A stretch of 38,852 bases of DNA, taken from contig NZ_JXTE01000099.1 of assembly GCF_000972385.1 (NCBI RefSeq), forward strand, positions 1 through 38,852. Reading direction: 5' to 3'. The notes below the pieces were generated by a model, which was not told the DNA's origin, ran no database searches, and saw nothing but the letters and a program-made list of their open reading frames with translations. Made by a program: the position numbers and the translations under genes. Position 1 is the stretch's first letter; each line of letters begins with the position of its first letter. This document shows, piece after piece, positions 1-7,696 of the stretch. The DNA comes from Streptomyces sp. WM6386. Its GTDB lineage: Bacteria > Actinomycetota > Actinomycetes > Streptomycetales > Streptomycetaceae.

Positions 1-2
1 AT

Positions 3-428
3 CCGCTGCGCGGCGACTCCCTCGCCTTCTACAGCACCCTCTACGGGCGCCGACTGCGCCTGCGCCGCTTCTTCACCCTCTCCGCCGCCGACGCGGCGGC
101 CGTGATCGCCGAGCGCCTGGGCATCCCCCTGACCCGCTCCCCGGGCGAGCCCGCCCGCGTCACCTTCCGCACCCGGCTGGTCGCCAGTCTCCTGGGGGCG
201 GGCGGCCGCCCCGACCGCACCTCGCGGTTCCGGCTCCCGGTCCGCAAGATCTACACGCAGCTGTTCTCCCCCAGCTCGGCCACCTACAGCCCGCCGTTCT
301 TCAAGTGCTTCCTGCGCCTGGACGTCACCCCGGAGGCGATCCGACTGCGCTGCCACGCGGCCACGGGCAATCTCCGCCAGGAGCTGGACCCGCCGGTCGA
401 GGACGAGGTCACCATCCCCCTGATCTGA
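3..428 (+). CDS. C-terminal part of probable metallophosphoesterase (truncated by window edge)
   Basis: An open frame enters from the left edge and ends at the TGA at 426-428, giving about 141 residues without a start. The tail has a conserved-looking segment, YTQLFSPSSATYSPPFFK, followed by a beta-rich stretch ending DEVTIPLI. From memory this resembles the C-terminal end of actinobacterial metallophosphoesterases, which lies after the metal-binding core. None of the metal ligands is inside the window, so the activity cannot be confirmed. It reads toward the flavin oxidoreductase gene, which starts 82 bases downstream with its own strong ribosome binding site. The family call is tentative; the coding status is secure because of codon bias and the uninterrupted frame. 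Confidence 0.5.
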   Translation, partial: PLRGDSLAFYSTLYGRRLRLRRFFTLSAADAAAVIAERLGIPLTRSPGEPARVTFRTRLVASLLGAGGRPDRTSRFRLPVRKIYTQLFSPSSATYSPPFFKCFLRLDVTPEAIRLRCHAATGNLRQELDPPVEDEVTIPLI

Positions 429-510
429 TCGCGGTGGCGGGGAACATCGCAGGCCATGATCTAGTTGCCACGGCTGTACGACGTCGGTCGGTGCTCACCT
501 GGAGGAGCCG

Positions 511-1539
511 GTGCCCCCCACCTCTCGCCCGTTGCGCAAGCTGGGTTTTTTGACCATCGGTCTCTTCGACGAAGCGGATCCGCGCCGTGGCCACGAGTCC
601 ACGCTGGAGATCATCGAGCTGGGTGAGCGGCTCGGCTTCGACAGCGCCTGGCTGCGCCACCGGCACCTCCAGTACGGCATCTCCTCCCCCATCGCGGTCA
701 TGGCGGCGGCCTCGCAGCGCACGAGCCGTATCGAGCTCGGCACCGCGGTCATCCCGCTCGGCTGGGAGAACCCGCTGCGGCTGGCCGAGGACCTGGCGAC
801 GGTCGACCTCCTGTCCGGCGGCCGGATCAACCCGGGCGTGAGCGTGGGCCCGCCGATGCACTACGACCAGGTCAAGGACGCGCTCTACCCGGACACCGCC
901 GACGTGGAGGACTTCTCCTACGAACGGGTGCGGCGGCTGCTGGACCTCGTGCGCGGCAAGCCGGCGACCGACTTCAGCGGCGTCGAGGGCTTCGAGGTGT
1001 TCTCCGATCGGGTGCAGCCGCACTCCCCCGGCCTGGGCCGGCGCCTCTGGTACGGCGGCGGCAGCCTGAGTTCGGCGCGCTGGGCCGGCGAGCACGGCAT
1101 GAACTTCCTGACCAGCAGCGTCGTCAAGGCCGAAAACCCGGAGGAGACAACGGATTTCGCCCAGATCCAGCTCTCCCACATCCGGGCCTTCCGTGACCAC
1201 CACCCCGACGGCGAAGCCGCTCGGGTCTCCCAGGGCCTGGTCGTCATCCCCACCGACTCGGCCACACCCGAACAGCGCGCGCGGTACGAGGAGTACGCGG
1301 CGAAGCGCACCCCTCGCACCACGTCACCGCAGGGTCCGGCGCGTCTGATGTTCGCGCCGGACATCGTCGGCACCTCGGCCGAGATCGCCGAACGGCTGCA
1401 CGCGCACGCCGCGTTCCGCGAGGTCGACGAGGTCGCGTTCGCACTGCCGTTCACCTTCGAGCACGAGGACTACGTGCAGATCCTCACGGACATGGCCACG
1501 CGGCTCGGTCCGGCACTCGGCCGGCAGCCGTCCGACTGA
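511..1539 (+). CDS. LLM-class (luciferase-like) flavin-dependent oxidoreductase
   Basis: The 342-residue protein has the luciferase-like TIM-barrel pattern. There is an N-terminal strand LGFLTIGLF, then ESTLEIIELGERLGFDSAWL (first helix and strand), TSRIELGTAVIPLGWENPLRLAEDLATVDLLSGGR, the classic bacterial luciferase segment, and later RLWYGGGSLSSARWAGEHGMNFL. These proteins use FMN or F420 to oxidise or reduce small substrates in the cytoplasm. The substrate cannot be deduced. The start is GTG at 511, preceded by GGAGGAG at 501-507. The gene stands alone; the region after it contains a GC-rich hairpin and a decayed kinase on the other strand. Confidence 0.9.
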   Translation: MPPTSRPLRKLGFLTIGLFDEADPRRGHESTLEIIELGERLGFDSAWLRHRHLQYGISSPIAVMAAASQRTSRIELGTAVIPLGWENPLRLAEDLATVDLLSGGRINPGVSVGPPMHYDQVKDALYPDTADVEDFSYERVRRLLDLVRGKPATDFSGVEGFEVFSDRVQPHSPGLGRRLWYGGGSLSSARWAGEHGMNFLTSSVVKAENPEETTDFAQIQLSHIRAFRDHHPDGEAARVSQGLVVIPTDSATPEQRARYEEYAAKRTPRTTSPQGPARLMFAPDIVGTSAEIAERLHAHAAFREVDEVAFALPFTFEHEDYVQILTDMATRLGPALGRQPSD

Positions 1540-1556
1540 CCGAGCCCGTCCAGGAT

Positions 1557-1594
1557 GCGGCGCCCGGCCGGCCGTCACGGCGGCAGGGCGCCGC
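1557..1594. terminator. GC-rich hairpin, probable terminator
   Basis: GCGGCGCCC at 1557-1565 is exactly complementary to GGGCGCCGC at 1586-1594, with a 20-base loop. It sits 18 bases after the flavin oxidoreductase stop and has no T-run, as is common for Streptomyces terminators. It overlaps the tail of the opposite-strand kinase remnant. Confidence 0.45.
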
Positions 1595-2008
1595 GCGGGC
1601 GGTGTCCGCCCCTTCCCGAATCCCCCCACTCCGCCGGCACCGGCACCCACCACACCAAGCGGGTCCCACCATCCGGCAAGGCTCAACTCCGGTTTCCCGC
1701 CCAGCTGCCGGGCCCGCTGCGGCGGCCCTCGGACGGGATACCGACGCCGTTGTCGGAGACGGTGAGGCGCACGTGGTGGGAGTCCTCCGTGAGCACGACG
1801 TCGGCGCGATCGGCCCGCGCGTGCCGGGCGATGTTGGTGAGCGCCTCGGAGAGCACGGCCACCACGTGGTCGGCGATCTCGCGCGACACCCGGGTGTCCG
1901 GCACCCCTTCCATCCGCATGCCGGGCGCGAAGCCCAGCACCGGCGCCGCCTCGCCCACGATCCGCGCCGAAGCCTCGGGGTGATCGATCGCCAGATCGTG
2001 CAGGTCAC
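1575..2008 (-). pseudogene. Remnant of a DevS/NarL-type sensor histidine kinase (C-terminal ATPase domain)
   Basis: Reading leftward from about 2008, the frame gives the end of a dimerisation helix (DLHDLAIDHPEASARI), then GFAPGMRMEG and an ATPase N-box, VLSEALTNIARHARADRADV. The G1 box LTVSDNGVGIPSEGRRSG follows. After that the frame is lost. The expected continuation ARQLGGKPELSL is in a different frame, and PDGGTRLVWWVPVP is back in the first frame after a TGA at about 1683. This implies an internal deletion plus a compensating indel. No sensor domain, phospho-acceptor His or start codon precedes it; the remnant abuts the stop of the dioxygenase gene at 2022. It is a decayed gene, not a working kinase. 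Confidence 0.85.
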
Positions 2009-2021
2009 GGGCGCTCAGGCC

Positions 2022-2993
2022 TCACCAGCGTCCGACCTCGGTGCCGACGATCGGCTCCGACGGCTTGCCGTTCACGTCCACCGGGACGTCCCCGGCGAGC
2101 ATCACCCGGTGCATGGTCCGGGGGAAGCCGAGGTGGGCGTTGTCGCCGGGGGCCAGGTGGATGGTGGCACGGTTGTCCCAGAAGGCCACGCTGCCCGGCT
2201 CCCAGCGGAAGCGGACGGTGTATTCGGGCCGGACGGCCTGCTCCAGGAGCATGTCCAGGATCGCGGTGCTCTCGGCTCGGGAGATGTCGGCGATCTGCTC
2301 GACGTAGTAGCCGTTGACGTAGAGGATCCGTTCCCCCGTCTCCGGGTGGAGGCGCACCAGCGGGTGCAGCGAGGCGACCTGGTGGTCCAGCAGATGGCGG
2401 ACGTAGGAGTCGTCACCGGGACGGGACTGATAGCCGACGCCCAGCCGGTGTTCCACCCGCAGTCCGTCCACGAACTCCCGCACCGGAGCGGAGAGTCCGG
2501 CGTACGCGGCGGCCAGGTTGGACCATGTGGTGTCGCCGCCGTACGGCGGTACGGTCTCGGCCCGCAGGATCGTCGCGGCCGGCGGGTCGATACGGGCACC
2601 GTGGTCGCAGTGCCAGCCGCGCAGCAGGGTGTGCCGGCGCCGCTGGAGCCACTCGTCCTGCTCCATGCCGAACTTGCCGCCCAGTTCCAGCCGGTCGGCG
2701 GTCGTCTCCACCTCGGGAAAGCCCGGCGGCGAGGCACTGCCCCGCTTCCGCAGCACCACCGGCTCGCCGAACCGGCGCGCGAACGCCACCTGCCCGGCGT
2801 GATCCAGCCGCTGCTCCCGGAAGAACACCACCTTCCAGCGCAGCACCGCCGACCGGATCGCGGCGACGACGGCGTCGTCGAGCTCCTCCGCGAGGTCGAC
2901 GCCCGTGATCTCCGCCCCGATGTGCCCGGCGACCGGTTTCACCTCGATCCCCGGGGTGTGCTCCGCCTGCGCCGTGCCCGTGTCCGTCGTCAT
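2022..2993 (-). CDS. TauD/TfdA-family Fe(II)/2-oxoglutarate-dependent dioxygenase
   Basis: A 323-residue cytoplasmic oxygenase. The iron ligands are visible as H128 and D130 in WHCDH and H279 in WDNRATIH. The arginines of FPRTMHR just after it would hold 2-oxoglutarate. Family members hydroxylate taurine, alkyl sulfates, aryloxy acids or natural-product intermediates; the substrate here is unknown. A longer frame runs upstream, but its extra residues are Arg/Ala-rich shadow sequence. ATG at 2993 is preceded by GGAG, and homology begins close to it. The P-loop kinase gene lies 50 bases upstream on the same strand and could be co-transcribed. Confidence 0.9.
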   Translation of the reverse strand: MTTDTGTAQAEHTPGIEVKPVAGHIGAEITGVDLAEELDDAVVAAIRSAVLRWKVVFFREQRLDHAGQVAFARRFGEPVVLRKRGSASPPGFPEVETTADRLELGGKFGMEQDEWLQRRRHTLLRGWHCDHGARIDPPAATILRAETVPPYGGDTTWSNLAAAYAGLSAPVREFVDGLRVEHRLGVGYQSRPGDDSYVRHLLDHQVASLHPLVRLHPETGERILYVNGYYVEQIADISRAESTAILDMLLEQAVRPEYTVRFRWEPGSVAFWDNRATIHLAPGDNAHLGFPRTMHRVMLAGDVPVDVNGKPSEPIVGTEVGRW

Positions 2994-3043
2994 CCGTACT
3001 CCGTTGGTCGTCCGCGGCCGCTCCCCGAAGATCGTGTCAGCGA

Positions 3044-3616
3044 TCACGGGTCGTGGCGACAGGGCCTCTCCAGGATCACGTCCACCAACTCGGCCACGGG
3101 ACGGCCACCCGTGTCGATACGGCGCAGGCCGTGCGCGTCGACCGACTCCACCATCAGTTGCTGATAACGCACGCTGCGGGCAAGGAACTTGTCCACCGGG
3201 TGCCGCCGCTCCTCCTTCCGCGCGGATTCCCGCACGCGCGCACCGAGCACCGCGTCGTCCGCGGTGAGCCAGACGGCCTCGGTGTGCGCAACCCTCAGGC
3301 CCGCGACCCGGTCCGGCCAGAGCGCGGAGCCCTCCAGCACGAGCCCCGGCCCGTCGCCCTTCGCACGTTCGGTGATCAGCTCCTCGATACGCGGCCACAG
3401 GCGCTCGTAGTGGTCGAGCACCGACCGGATCAGCTCGTCGACGGCGAGCGTCTCGTAGTGCTCGACGACATGCGGAGGCACTTTCCCCCATGGCCTCCCC
3501 GGATGCCGGGCCAGCAGGTCCGTCGAGCGGTACGCGAACCCGAGCCGCTCCGCGACCGCCCGGGCCACGGTCGACTTGCCTGTGTGGGAGGTTCCCCCGA
3601 TCAGCACTACGCGCAC
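3044..3616 (-). CDS. P-loop NTPase, small-molecule kinase-like (2-phosphoglycerate kinase/shikimate kinase fold)
   Basis: A 190-residue protein starting with a strand and a Walker A motif, GGTSHTGKST (residues 7-16). Next is VARAVAERLGFAYRSTDLLARHPG, typical of the first helix and substrate-binding loop of small-molecule kinases. VLEGSALWPDRV (Walker-B-like strand) and an Arg-rich lid, ARVRESARKEERRHP, follow. It probably phosphorylates a small metabolite or acts as an AAA-like chaperone; the substrate is not evident. It lies 16 bases downstream of the exported GH32 gene and 50 bases upstream of the dioxygenase gene, all on the minus strand. Read-through from the fructan promoter is possible but unproven. 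Confidence 0.8.
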   Translation of the reverse strand: MRVVLIGGTSHTGKSTVARAVAERLGFAYRSTDLLARHPGRPWGKVPPHVVEHYETLAVDELIRSVLDHYERLWPRIEELITERAKGDGPGLVLEGSALWPDRVAGLRVAHTEAVWLTADDAVLGARVRESARKEERRHPVDKFLARSVRYQQLMVESVDAHGLRRIDTGGRPVAELVDVILERPCRHDP

Positions 3617-3632
3617 ATCACGGACCCTAGCC

Positions 3633-5183
3633 TCACACGGCGAACTCCCGTATCAGCACGTCCCGGAAGACCGCCGTCCCGTCGATCGTGAAGAGCGCGA
3701 GGCCGGTGTCGATCAGATAGGGGAAGACCTCCGAGGAGTGCACGTACCGGCCGTCGTCCACGAACATCTCGACGGACGTACGGTCGACCAGGATCCGCAG
3801 CTTCACCGTGCGGGCGCCCGGGTCGAAGGGGCTGTGACTCTCCTGCCAGCGCCCGGAGGCGTCCGGGTTCACCGTGGCGCGGCGGTTGAGGAAGGCGTAG
3901 TCGGCGTAGATCCCGGCGTCGACGTGCCGGCCACCGTCGGCCGAGCGGCGCAACTGGACGCCTGCTCCCGTGAGTTGCTCCCAGGTGATCTCGCAGGTCA
4001 GCTCGTAGGCCGTCCCCGTGTAGCCCAGGAGGCGGGTGCCGCTCACCTCCAGGTCACCCAGGCTCACCGTCCGCGACACATAGGAGTCCAGCGCGGCCAC
4101 CGGCCGTGAGGCCAGGTAGTAGCCGCCGGAGGACGCGCGCTTCAAGGTGACCTCGCGGACGATCGAGTCGGTGCCGTTGAAGCCGTCGGAGTCGATCGTG
4201 GGCGTGGTGTTCGCGTAGTCCCAGTGGTTCAGCCAGCCGATCGCGTACCGGGCGGCCGGGTCGAGGGTGCCGTTGGCGTTCCGCTTCTCGAAGGTGACGG
4301 CCGCGTACCAGTCCCAGCCGTGGTCGAGCCACTGCGGATCTGAAGCGTCGGGGGTGAAGGTGGTCCCGTCGAAGGCGCCCGTCCAGTAGGCGTATGTGCT
4401 CGGCAGCCCGGAGCCCTTGGCGTTGGCGCTCACTCCCAGCACCCACTTCCAGGCGCCGTCCTCCGCCCGGATGCGGAACAGGTCCGGGCACTCCAGGATC
4501 CCGATGCCGTCCTTGATGAAGCCGCTCACGTAGCTCCATGACTTCAGGTCGGTGGAGTGGTAGAAGCCCACCTTGTTGTTCTCGGCGAGTGTCATCACCC
4601 ACCGGCCGCGCTCCTCGTCGCGGATCACTTTGGGGTCGCGGAAGTCCCGCACCCCGGGGTTGGACAGCACGGGGTCGGTGCCGTGGTTCGTGAACACACC
4701 GCCGCCGTCGGTCGAGTAGTACAGGTACTGCGCCTGCGTGACGTCGTCGGGCGCCATGGTGGCGATGACGATCACCGCGCCCGCGCCGAAGCCCGCCGTG
4801 TTGTCGTTGTCGACCACTGCCGAGCCGGACCAGACGTCGCCGCCCGGGGTGGTGTCCTTCGGCACGGCGATCCCGCGGTCGGTGAAGGAAACCAGGTCGG
4901 TACTGGTGGCGAGGCGCCAGGCGGTGCCCGAGGTGGTACCGCCCGTGAAGTAGTCCGCGTTGTACAGGTAGTAGTAGTGGTACTCACCGTCGATCCACAC
5001 CGGTCGCTGCGGATCGTTCTTCCACTGGTCGGGGACCGTGAAGTGGTACGCGGCGCGGTAGCTCGCGCACGCGGTGGTCGCCTTGGGCTTCGCGGCAGCC
5101 GGAGCGGCGGCGACCGGCAGCAGCACGGCCGCCGCGCCGGCCGTGGACCCCGCGAACAGCGCTCTCCTGGACAACCCACGCAT
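3633..5183 (-). CDS. Secreted GH32 fructan hydrolase (levanase/inulinase/exo-fructosidase type), Tat signal
   Basis: The 516-residue protein begins with a twin-arginine signal (LSRRALFAGSTAG, then an Ala-rich stretch ending APAAA). It continues as a GH32 five-bladed beta-propeller plus C-terminal beta-sandwich. The catalytic residues are in place: nucleophile D57 in KNDPQRP, transition-state D183 in FRDPK, and acid/base E231 in ECPD. It should hydrolyse beta-fructosidic bonds in levan, inulin or sucrose outside the cell. The start is ATG 5183, with GAGAGGAA nine bases upstream; an adjacent GTG at 5186 is an alternative. It diverges from the sugar ABC operon, and an operator lies between its predicted -35 and -10 elements. 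The polymer preference cannot be read from sequence. Confidence 0.92.
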   Translation of the reverse strand: MRGLSRRALFAGSTAGAAAVLLPVAAAPAAAKPKATTACASYRAAYHFTVPDQWKNDPQRPVWIDGEYHYYYLYNADYFTGGTTSGTAWRLATSTDLVSFTDRGIAVPKDTTPGGDVWSGSAVVDNDNTAGFGAGAVIVIATMAPDDVTQAQYLYYSTDGGGVFTNHGTDPVLSNPGVRDFRDPKVIRDEERGRWVMTLAENNKVGFYHSTDLKSWSYVSGFIKDGIGILECPDLFRIRAEDGAWKWVLGVSANAKGSGLPSTYAYWTGAFDGTTFTPDASDPQWLDHGWDWYAAVTFEKRNANGTLDPAARYAIGWLNHWDYANTTPTIDSDGFNGTDSIVREVTLKRASSGGYYLASRPVAALDSYVSRTVSLGDLEVSGTRLLGYTGTAYELTCEITWEQLTGAGVQLRRSADGGRHVDAGIYADYAFLNRRATVNPDASGRWQESHSPFDPGARTVKLRILVDRTSVEMFVDDGRYVHSSEVFPYLIDTGLALFTIDGTAVFRDVLIREFAV

Positions 5184-5228
5184 CACACATCGTTCCTCTC
5201 GTCGGAAACGGCGGCTCATGGGTCCAGG

Positions 5229-5257
5229 ACTCTGGGACCTAACTCGTTAAAGGTCAA
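5229..5257 (-). promoter_or_regulatory. Predicted promoter for the secreted GH32 gene
   Basis: On the minus strand, TTGACC (5252-5257) and CAGAGT (5229-5234) are separated by 17 bases. The operator at 5239-5252 lies between them, so a bound repressor would exclude RNA polymerase. The -10 match is weak. Confidence 0.5.
5239..5252. promoter_or_regulatory. LacI-type operator O1 (imperfect)
   Basis: CTAACTCGTTAAAG here matches the reverse complement of the second site at 5321-5334 (CTAACTCGTGTTAG) at 11 of 14 positions. It overlaps the predicted promoter of the secreted GH32 gene. A LacI-family gene lies at the end of the operon. Confidence 0.7.
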
Positions 5258-5271
5258 GGGGTGCACGGCTC

Positions 5272-5301
5272 TTGACAGCACCGTGCGCCATTTCCCATCA
5301 T
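5272..5301 (+). promoter_or_regulatory. Predicted promoter for the sugar ABC operon
   Basis: TTGACA (5272-5277) is a perfect -35 element. CATCAT (5296-5301), 18 bases on, is a plausible -10. Transcription would begin near 5308, placing operator O2 just downstream of the start point. Confidence 0.5.
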
Positions 5302-5320
5302 CTGGGGCGTCAACCCTGAA

Positions 5321-5334
5321 CTAACACGAGTTAG
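5321..5334. promoter_or_regulatory. LacI-type operator O2
   Basis: CTAACACGAGTTAG has perfect CTAAC/GTTAG arms. It ends only eight bases before the ATG of the binding-protein gene, leaving little room for a normal ribosome binding site. Binding here would block early transcription or translation. Confidence 0.75.
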
Positions 5335-5342
5335 GCCCTTGG

Positions 5343-6752
5343 ATGACCGACTCGCACCTCACCCGCCGCACACTGCTGCGGTACGGCGCCTACGGCGCGG
5401 GCGCCGCCGCGCTCGCCGGTACCGCCGCCAGTTGGGACCGGCTCACCGGCGCCGACATCCCCGGCCGCGACGACGGCTCGCTCGTCGTCGCCACGCTCGG
5501 CCCCGCCTACGGACCGGAGGCCGTGCGCACCCTCACCGAGGGATTCCGGCAGGTCCACCCCGACATCAAGCTCCGGATCAACGCCGTGCAGGCCGTCGAC
5601 TGGTCGGACTTCTTCGCGAAGATCCTCACCCAGATCGCGGCGGGCACCGCGCCCGATCTCGTGTACGTCGCCACCGAGGGCGTGCAGCTGTTCGCGCAGC
5701 GCCTCGGGGTCCCGCTGGACGACTGGGTGAAGCGGGACGCCGCGGAGCTGCGCGAGTACTTCGCCGACGTACACCCCTCGCTGGTGGAGTCGATGATGTA
5801 CGAGGGGAGCCTCTACCAGTTGCCGGTCGAGTTCAACGCTGCCGACATGTACCTCAACGACCAGGTGCTCAAGCGGGCAGGCGCGGACTTCCCGGCCCCC
5901 GACTGGACCCGCGACGACTTCACCGCCCTGCTGCGGGACATGAAGAAGTCCAGCGGCTCCCAGTTCACGCCGTACTTCTGGACGAACCGGCTGTGGGGCG
6001 GTGTGGTGCCGTGGCTCTTCGCCAACGGCACCAATCTGCTCACCGAGTCCAAGGCGCCCGGCGGCGAGTGGCTGTGGGACTCCTTCTACCCCGCCGCCGA
6101 GCGACAGGGGCGCGGGGGCGGGTTCCGGTGGACGACCCCGCAGGCCACCCATGAGCGGGTGGAAGAGACGTACGACTATCTCGCCTCCCTCATCCAGGAG
6201 GACCTGTGCACCCGGCCCGAGGGCGGCAACGGCCAGAACCTGATCGGTGTGTTCTCCACCGGCCGGGTCGGCGTCACGCCCGCCGGCGGCTTCTGGGCGG
6301 GCGGGCTGCATCTGGCGGGCATGGAGCCCGACAGCTTCGACGTGCAGTACTTCCCGCGGTGGCGGACCCAGCGCATGCAGTTCGGCGCCGCCGGCTACGC
6401 GCTGCTGCGCACCTCGAAGCGGCAGGACGAGGCCTGGGAGTTCATCAAGTACGCCGCCCGCAGGGACACCCTGATGCGGCTGTTCAAGACCAACCAGACC
6501 ACCCCCGCCCGCCGTTCGATGCTCACCGCCGACCGCTACCAGGAGATCGGCCCGAAGCACTGGCAGGCCTTCTACGACACCCTCGACAAGTTCCCCGACA
6601 CCGGGCCCATCCCCGCCCCGCCGCAGGTGGCCGAGGTCGAGCAGGTACTGCTCAAGCACACCGGCACCGCGCTGGCCTCCCGGCGTGCGGTGGCCCCCGC
6701 GCTGCGCCGGATGCAGGGCGATCTGGAGAAGGCCATGGAGCGTGACGTATGA
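5343..6752 (+). CDS. Extracellular solute-binding protein of a fructan/oligosaccharide ABC importer
   Basis: The 469-residue protein is a family-1 (MalE-like) binding protein. It has LVVATLGPAYGPEAVRTLTEGFRQVHPDIKL at the start of the mature domain, GTAPDLVYVATEG, and AWEFIKYAARRDTLMRLFKTNQTTPARRS near the end. The N-terminus is Tat-like (TRRTLLRYG plus an Ala-rich stretch). Unusually, no cysteine follows that could be lipidated, so membrane anchoring is unclear. It is the first gene of the operon; its stop overlaps the ATG of the first permease (ATGA at 6749-6752). By context it captures short fructans released by the divergent GH32 enzyme. The upstream GAG is a poor ribosome binding site. 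Confidence 0.9.
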   Translation: MTDSHLTRRTLLRYGAYGAGAAALAGTAASWDRLTGADIPGRDDGSLVVATLGPAYGPEAVRTLTEGFRQVHPDIKLRINAVQAVDWSDFFAKILTQIAAGTAPDLVYVATEGVQLFAQRLGVPLDDWVKRDAAELREYFADVHPSLVESMMYEGSLYQLPVEFNAADMYLNDQVLKRAGADFPAPDWTRDDFTALLRDMKKSSGSQFTPYFWTNRLWGGVVPWLFANGTNLLTESKAPGGEWLWDSFYPAAERQGRGGGFRWTTPQATHERVEETYDYLASLIQEDLCTRPEGGNGQNLIGVFSTGRVGVTPAGGFWAGGLHLAGMEPDSFDVQYFPRWRTQRMQFGAAGYALLRTSKRQDEAWEFIKYAARRDTLMRLFKTNQTTPARRSMLTADRYQEIGPKHWQAFYDTLDKFPDTGPIPAPPQVAEVEQVLLKHTGTALASRRAVAPALRRMQGDLEKAMERDV

Positions 6753-7696
6753 CGAGCACTCAGACACCCGCGCCGATCAAGGAGTTCACCCCGCCGGTGA
6801 CCGCCTCGCGGCCCTCGGCGCGCGACCGCGGCACCCGGCTGCTGGCCACGCTCTTCCTGGCGCCCACGATCGTGGGCATCGTCGTCTTCACCGTCGTGCC
6901 GATCGTCGGCTCGGTGATACTGAGCCTGTTCCACTGGAACGTGATCGACGACCCGAGCTTCGCCGGGGCCGCCAACTACCGTGAGGCGTTCGGCGATTCG
7001 ACGGTATTGGTCTCCTTCCGCAACACGCTCGTGTTCATGGTGTTGGCGGTCGCGCTGCAACTCCTCATCGCCCTGGTGCTGGCCCTCGCGGTCAACGGCC
7101 GGATGCCGATGTGGCTGCGGTCGGTGTTCCGCTCGGCGTTCTTCTTCCCGCTGGTGCTGTCCGCCGCCTCCATCTCGGTGGTGATGAAGTACCTGTTCAA
7201 CCAGGACTTCGGGGTGGTGAACTGGCTGCTCGGAACGGTCGGGATCGCTCCGGTGCCGTGGCTGACGTCCGAGAACGGGGCGATGACGACCGTTGTCCTG
7301 GTCTACGTCTGGCAACAGTTCGGGTTCTCGTTCCTGCTGTTCGTCGGGGGCCTGAACAACATCCCCAAGGAGATCCACGAGGCCTCCTCCCTCGACGGCG
7401 CCACCGGTCTGCGCAAGCACCTGAGCATCACGTTGCCCCTGCTCTCCCCCACCCTGCTGGTGGCTTCGGTGGTCGGGATCATCAACGCGCTCCAGGTCTT
7501 CGAGCAGCCCTACGTTCTCACCAACGGCGGTCCCGGTGACTCCACCCGGACCGTGGTGATGGTCATCTACGAGAGCGCGTTCGAGCAGCTGCGCTTCGGT
7601 GAGGCCTCCGCGGTGGGTGTGCTGCTCTTCGTGCTGATCATGGCGGTCACCGCCCTCCAGTTCCGGCTCAGCCGGCGTTTCGTCCACTACCAGTGA
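6749..7696 (+). CDS. Sugar ABC transporter permease 1 (MalF/UgpA type)
   Basis: A 315-residue integral membrane protein with six predicted helices, the first at LLATLFLAPTIVGIVVFTVVPIVGSVILSLF. The EAA loop that docks the ATPase is visible as EIHEASSLDGATGLRKHLSITLPLLSP. It pairs with the next permease to form the import channel. Its ATG overlaps the binding-protein stop and its TGA overlaps the next GTG, so translation of the operon is coupled. No ATPase gene is present in the locus. In Streptomyces such importers commonly share the MsiK ATPase encoded elsewhere; that is family knowledge, not seen here. Confidence 0.93.
   Translation: MTSTQTPAPIKEFTPPVTASRPSARDRGTRLLATLFLAPTIVGIVVFTVVPIVGSVILSLFHWNVIDDPSFAGAANYREAFGDSTVLVSFRNTLVFMVLAVALQLLIALVLALAVNGRMPMWLRSVFRSAFFFPLVLSAASISVVMKYLFNQDFGVVNWLLGTVGIAPVPWLTSENGAMTTVVLVYVWQQFGFSFLLFVGGLNNIPKEIHEASSLDGATGLRKHLSITLPLLSPTLLVASVVGIINALQVFEQPYVLTNGGPGDSTRTVVMVIYESAFEQLRFGEASAVGVLLFVLIMAVTALQFRLSRRFVHYQ

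Noticed and set aside
1602..3164. Long plus-strand open frame (520 codons) across the dioxygenase gene
   Set aside because: Antisense shadow of the TauD and kinase genes; no domain, His/Arg/Gly-rich, wrong codon bias.
2994..3491. N-terminal extension of the dioxygenase to 3491
   Set aside because: Overlaps the kinase gene in another frame and has no similarity; ATG 2993 with GGAG suits the family.
6176..6176. Possible ATPase gene within the fructan operon
   Set aside because: No Walker A or LSGGQ motif found in 5343-9947; import ATPase must be elsewhere.
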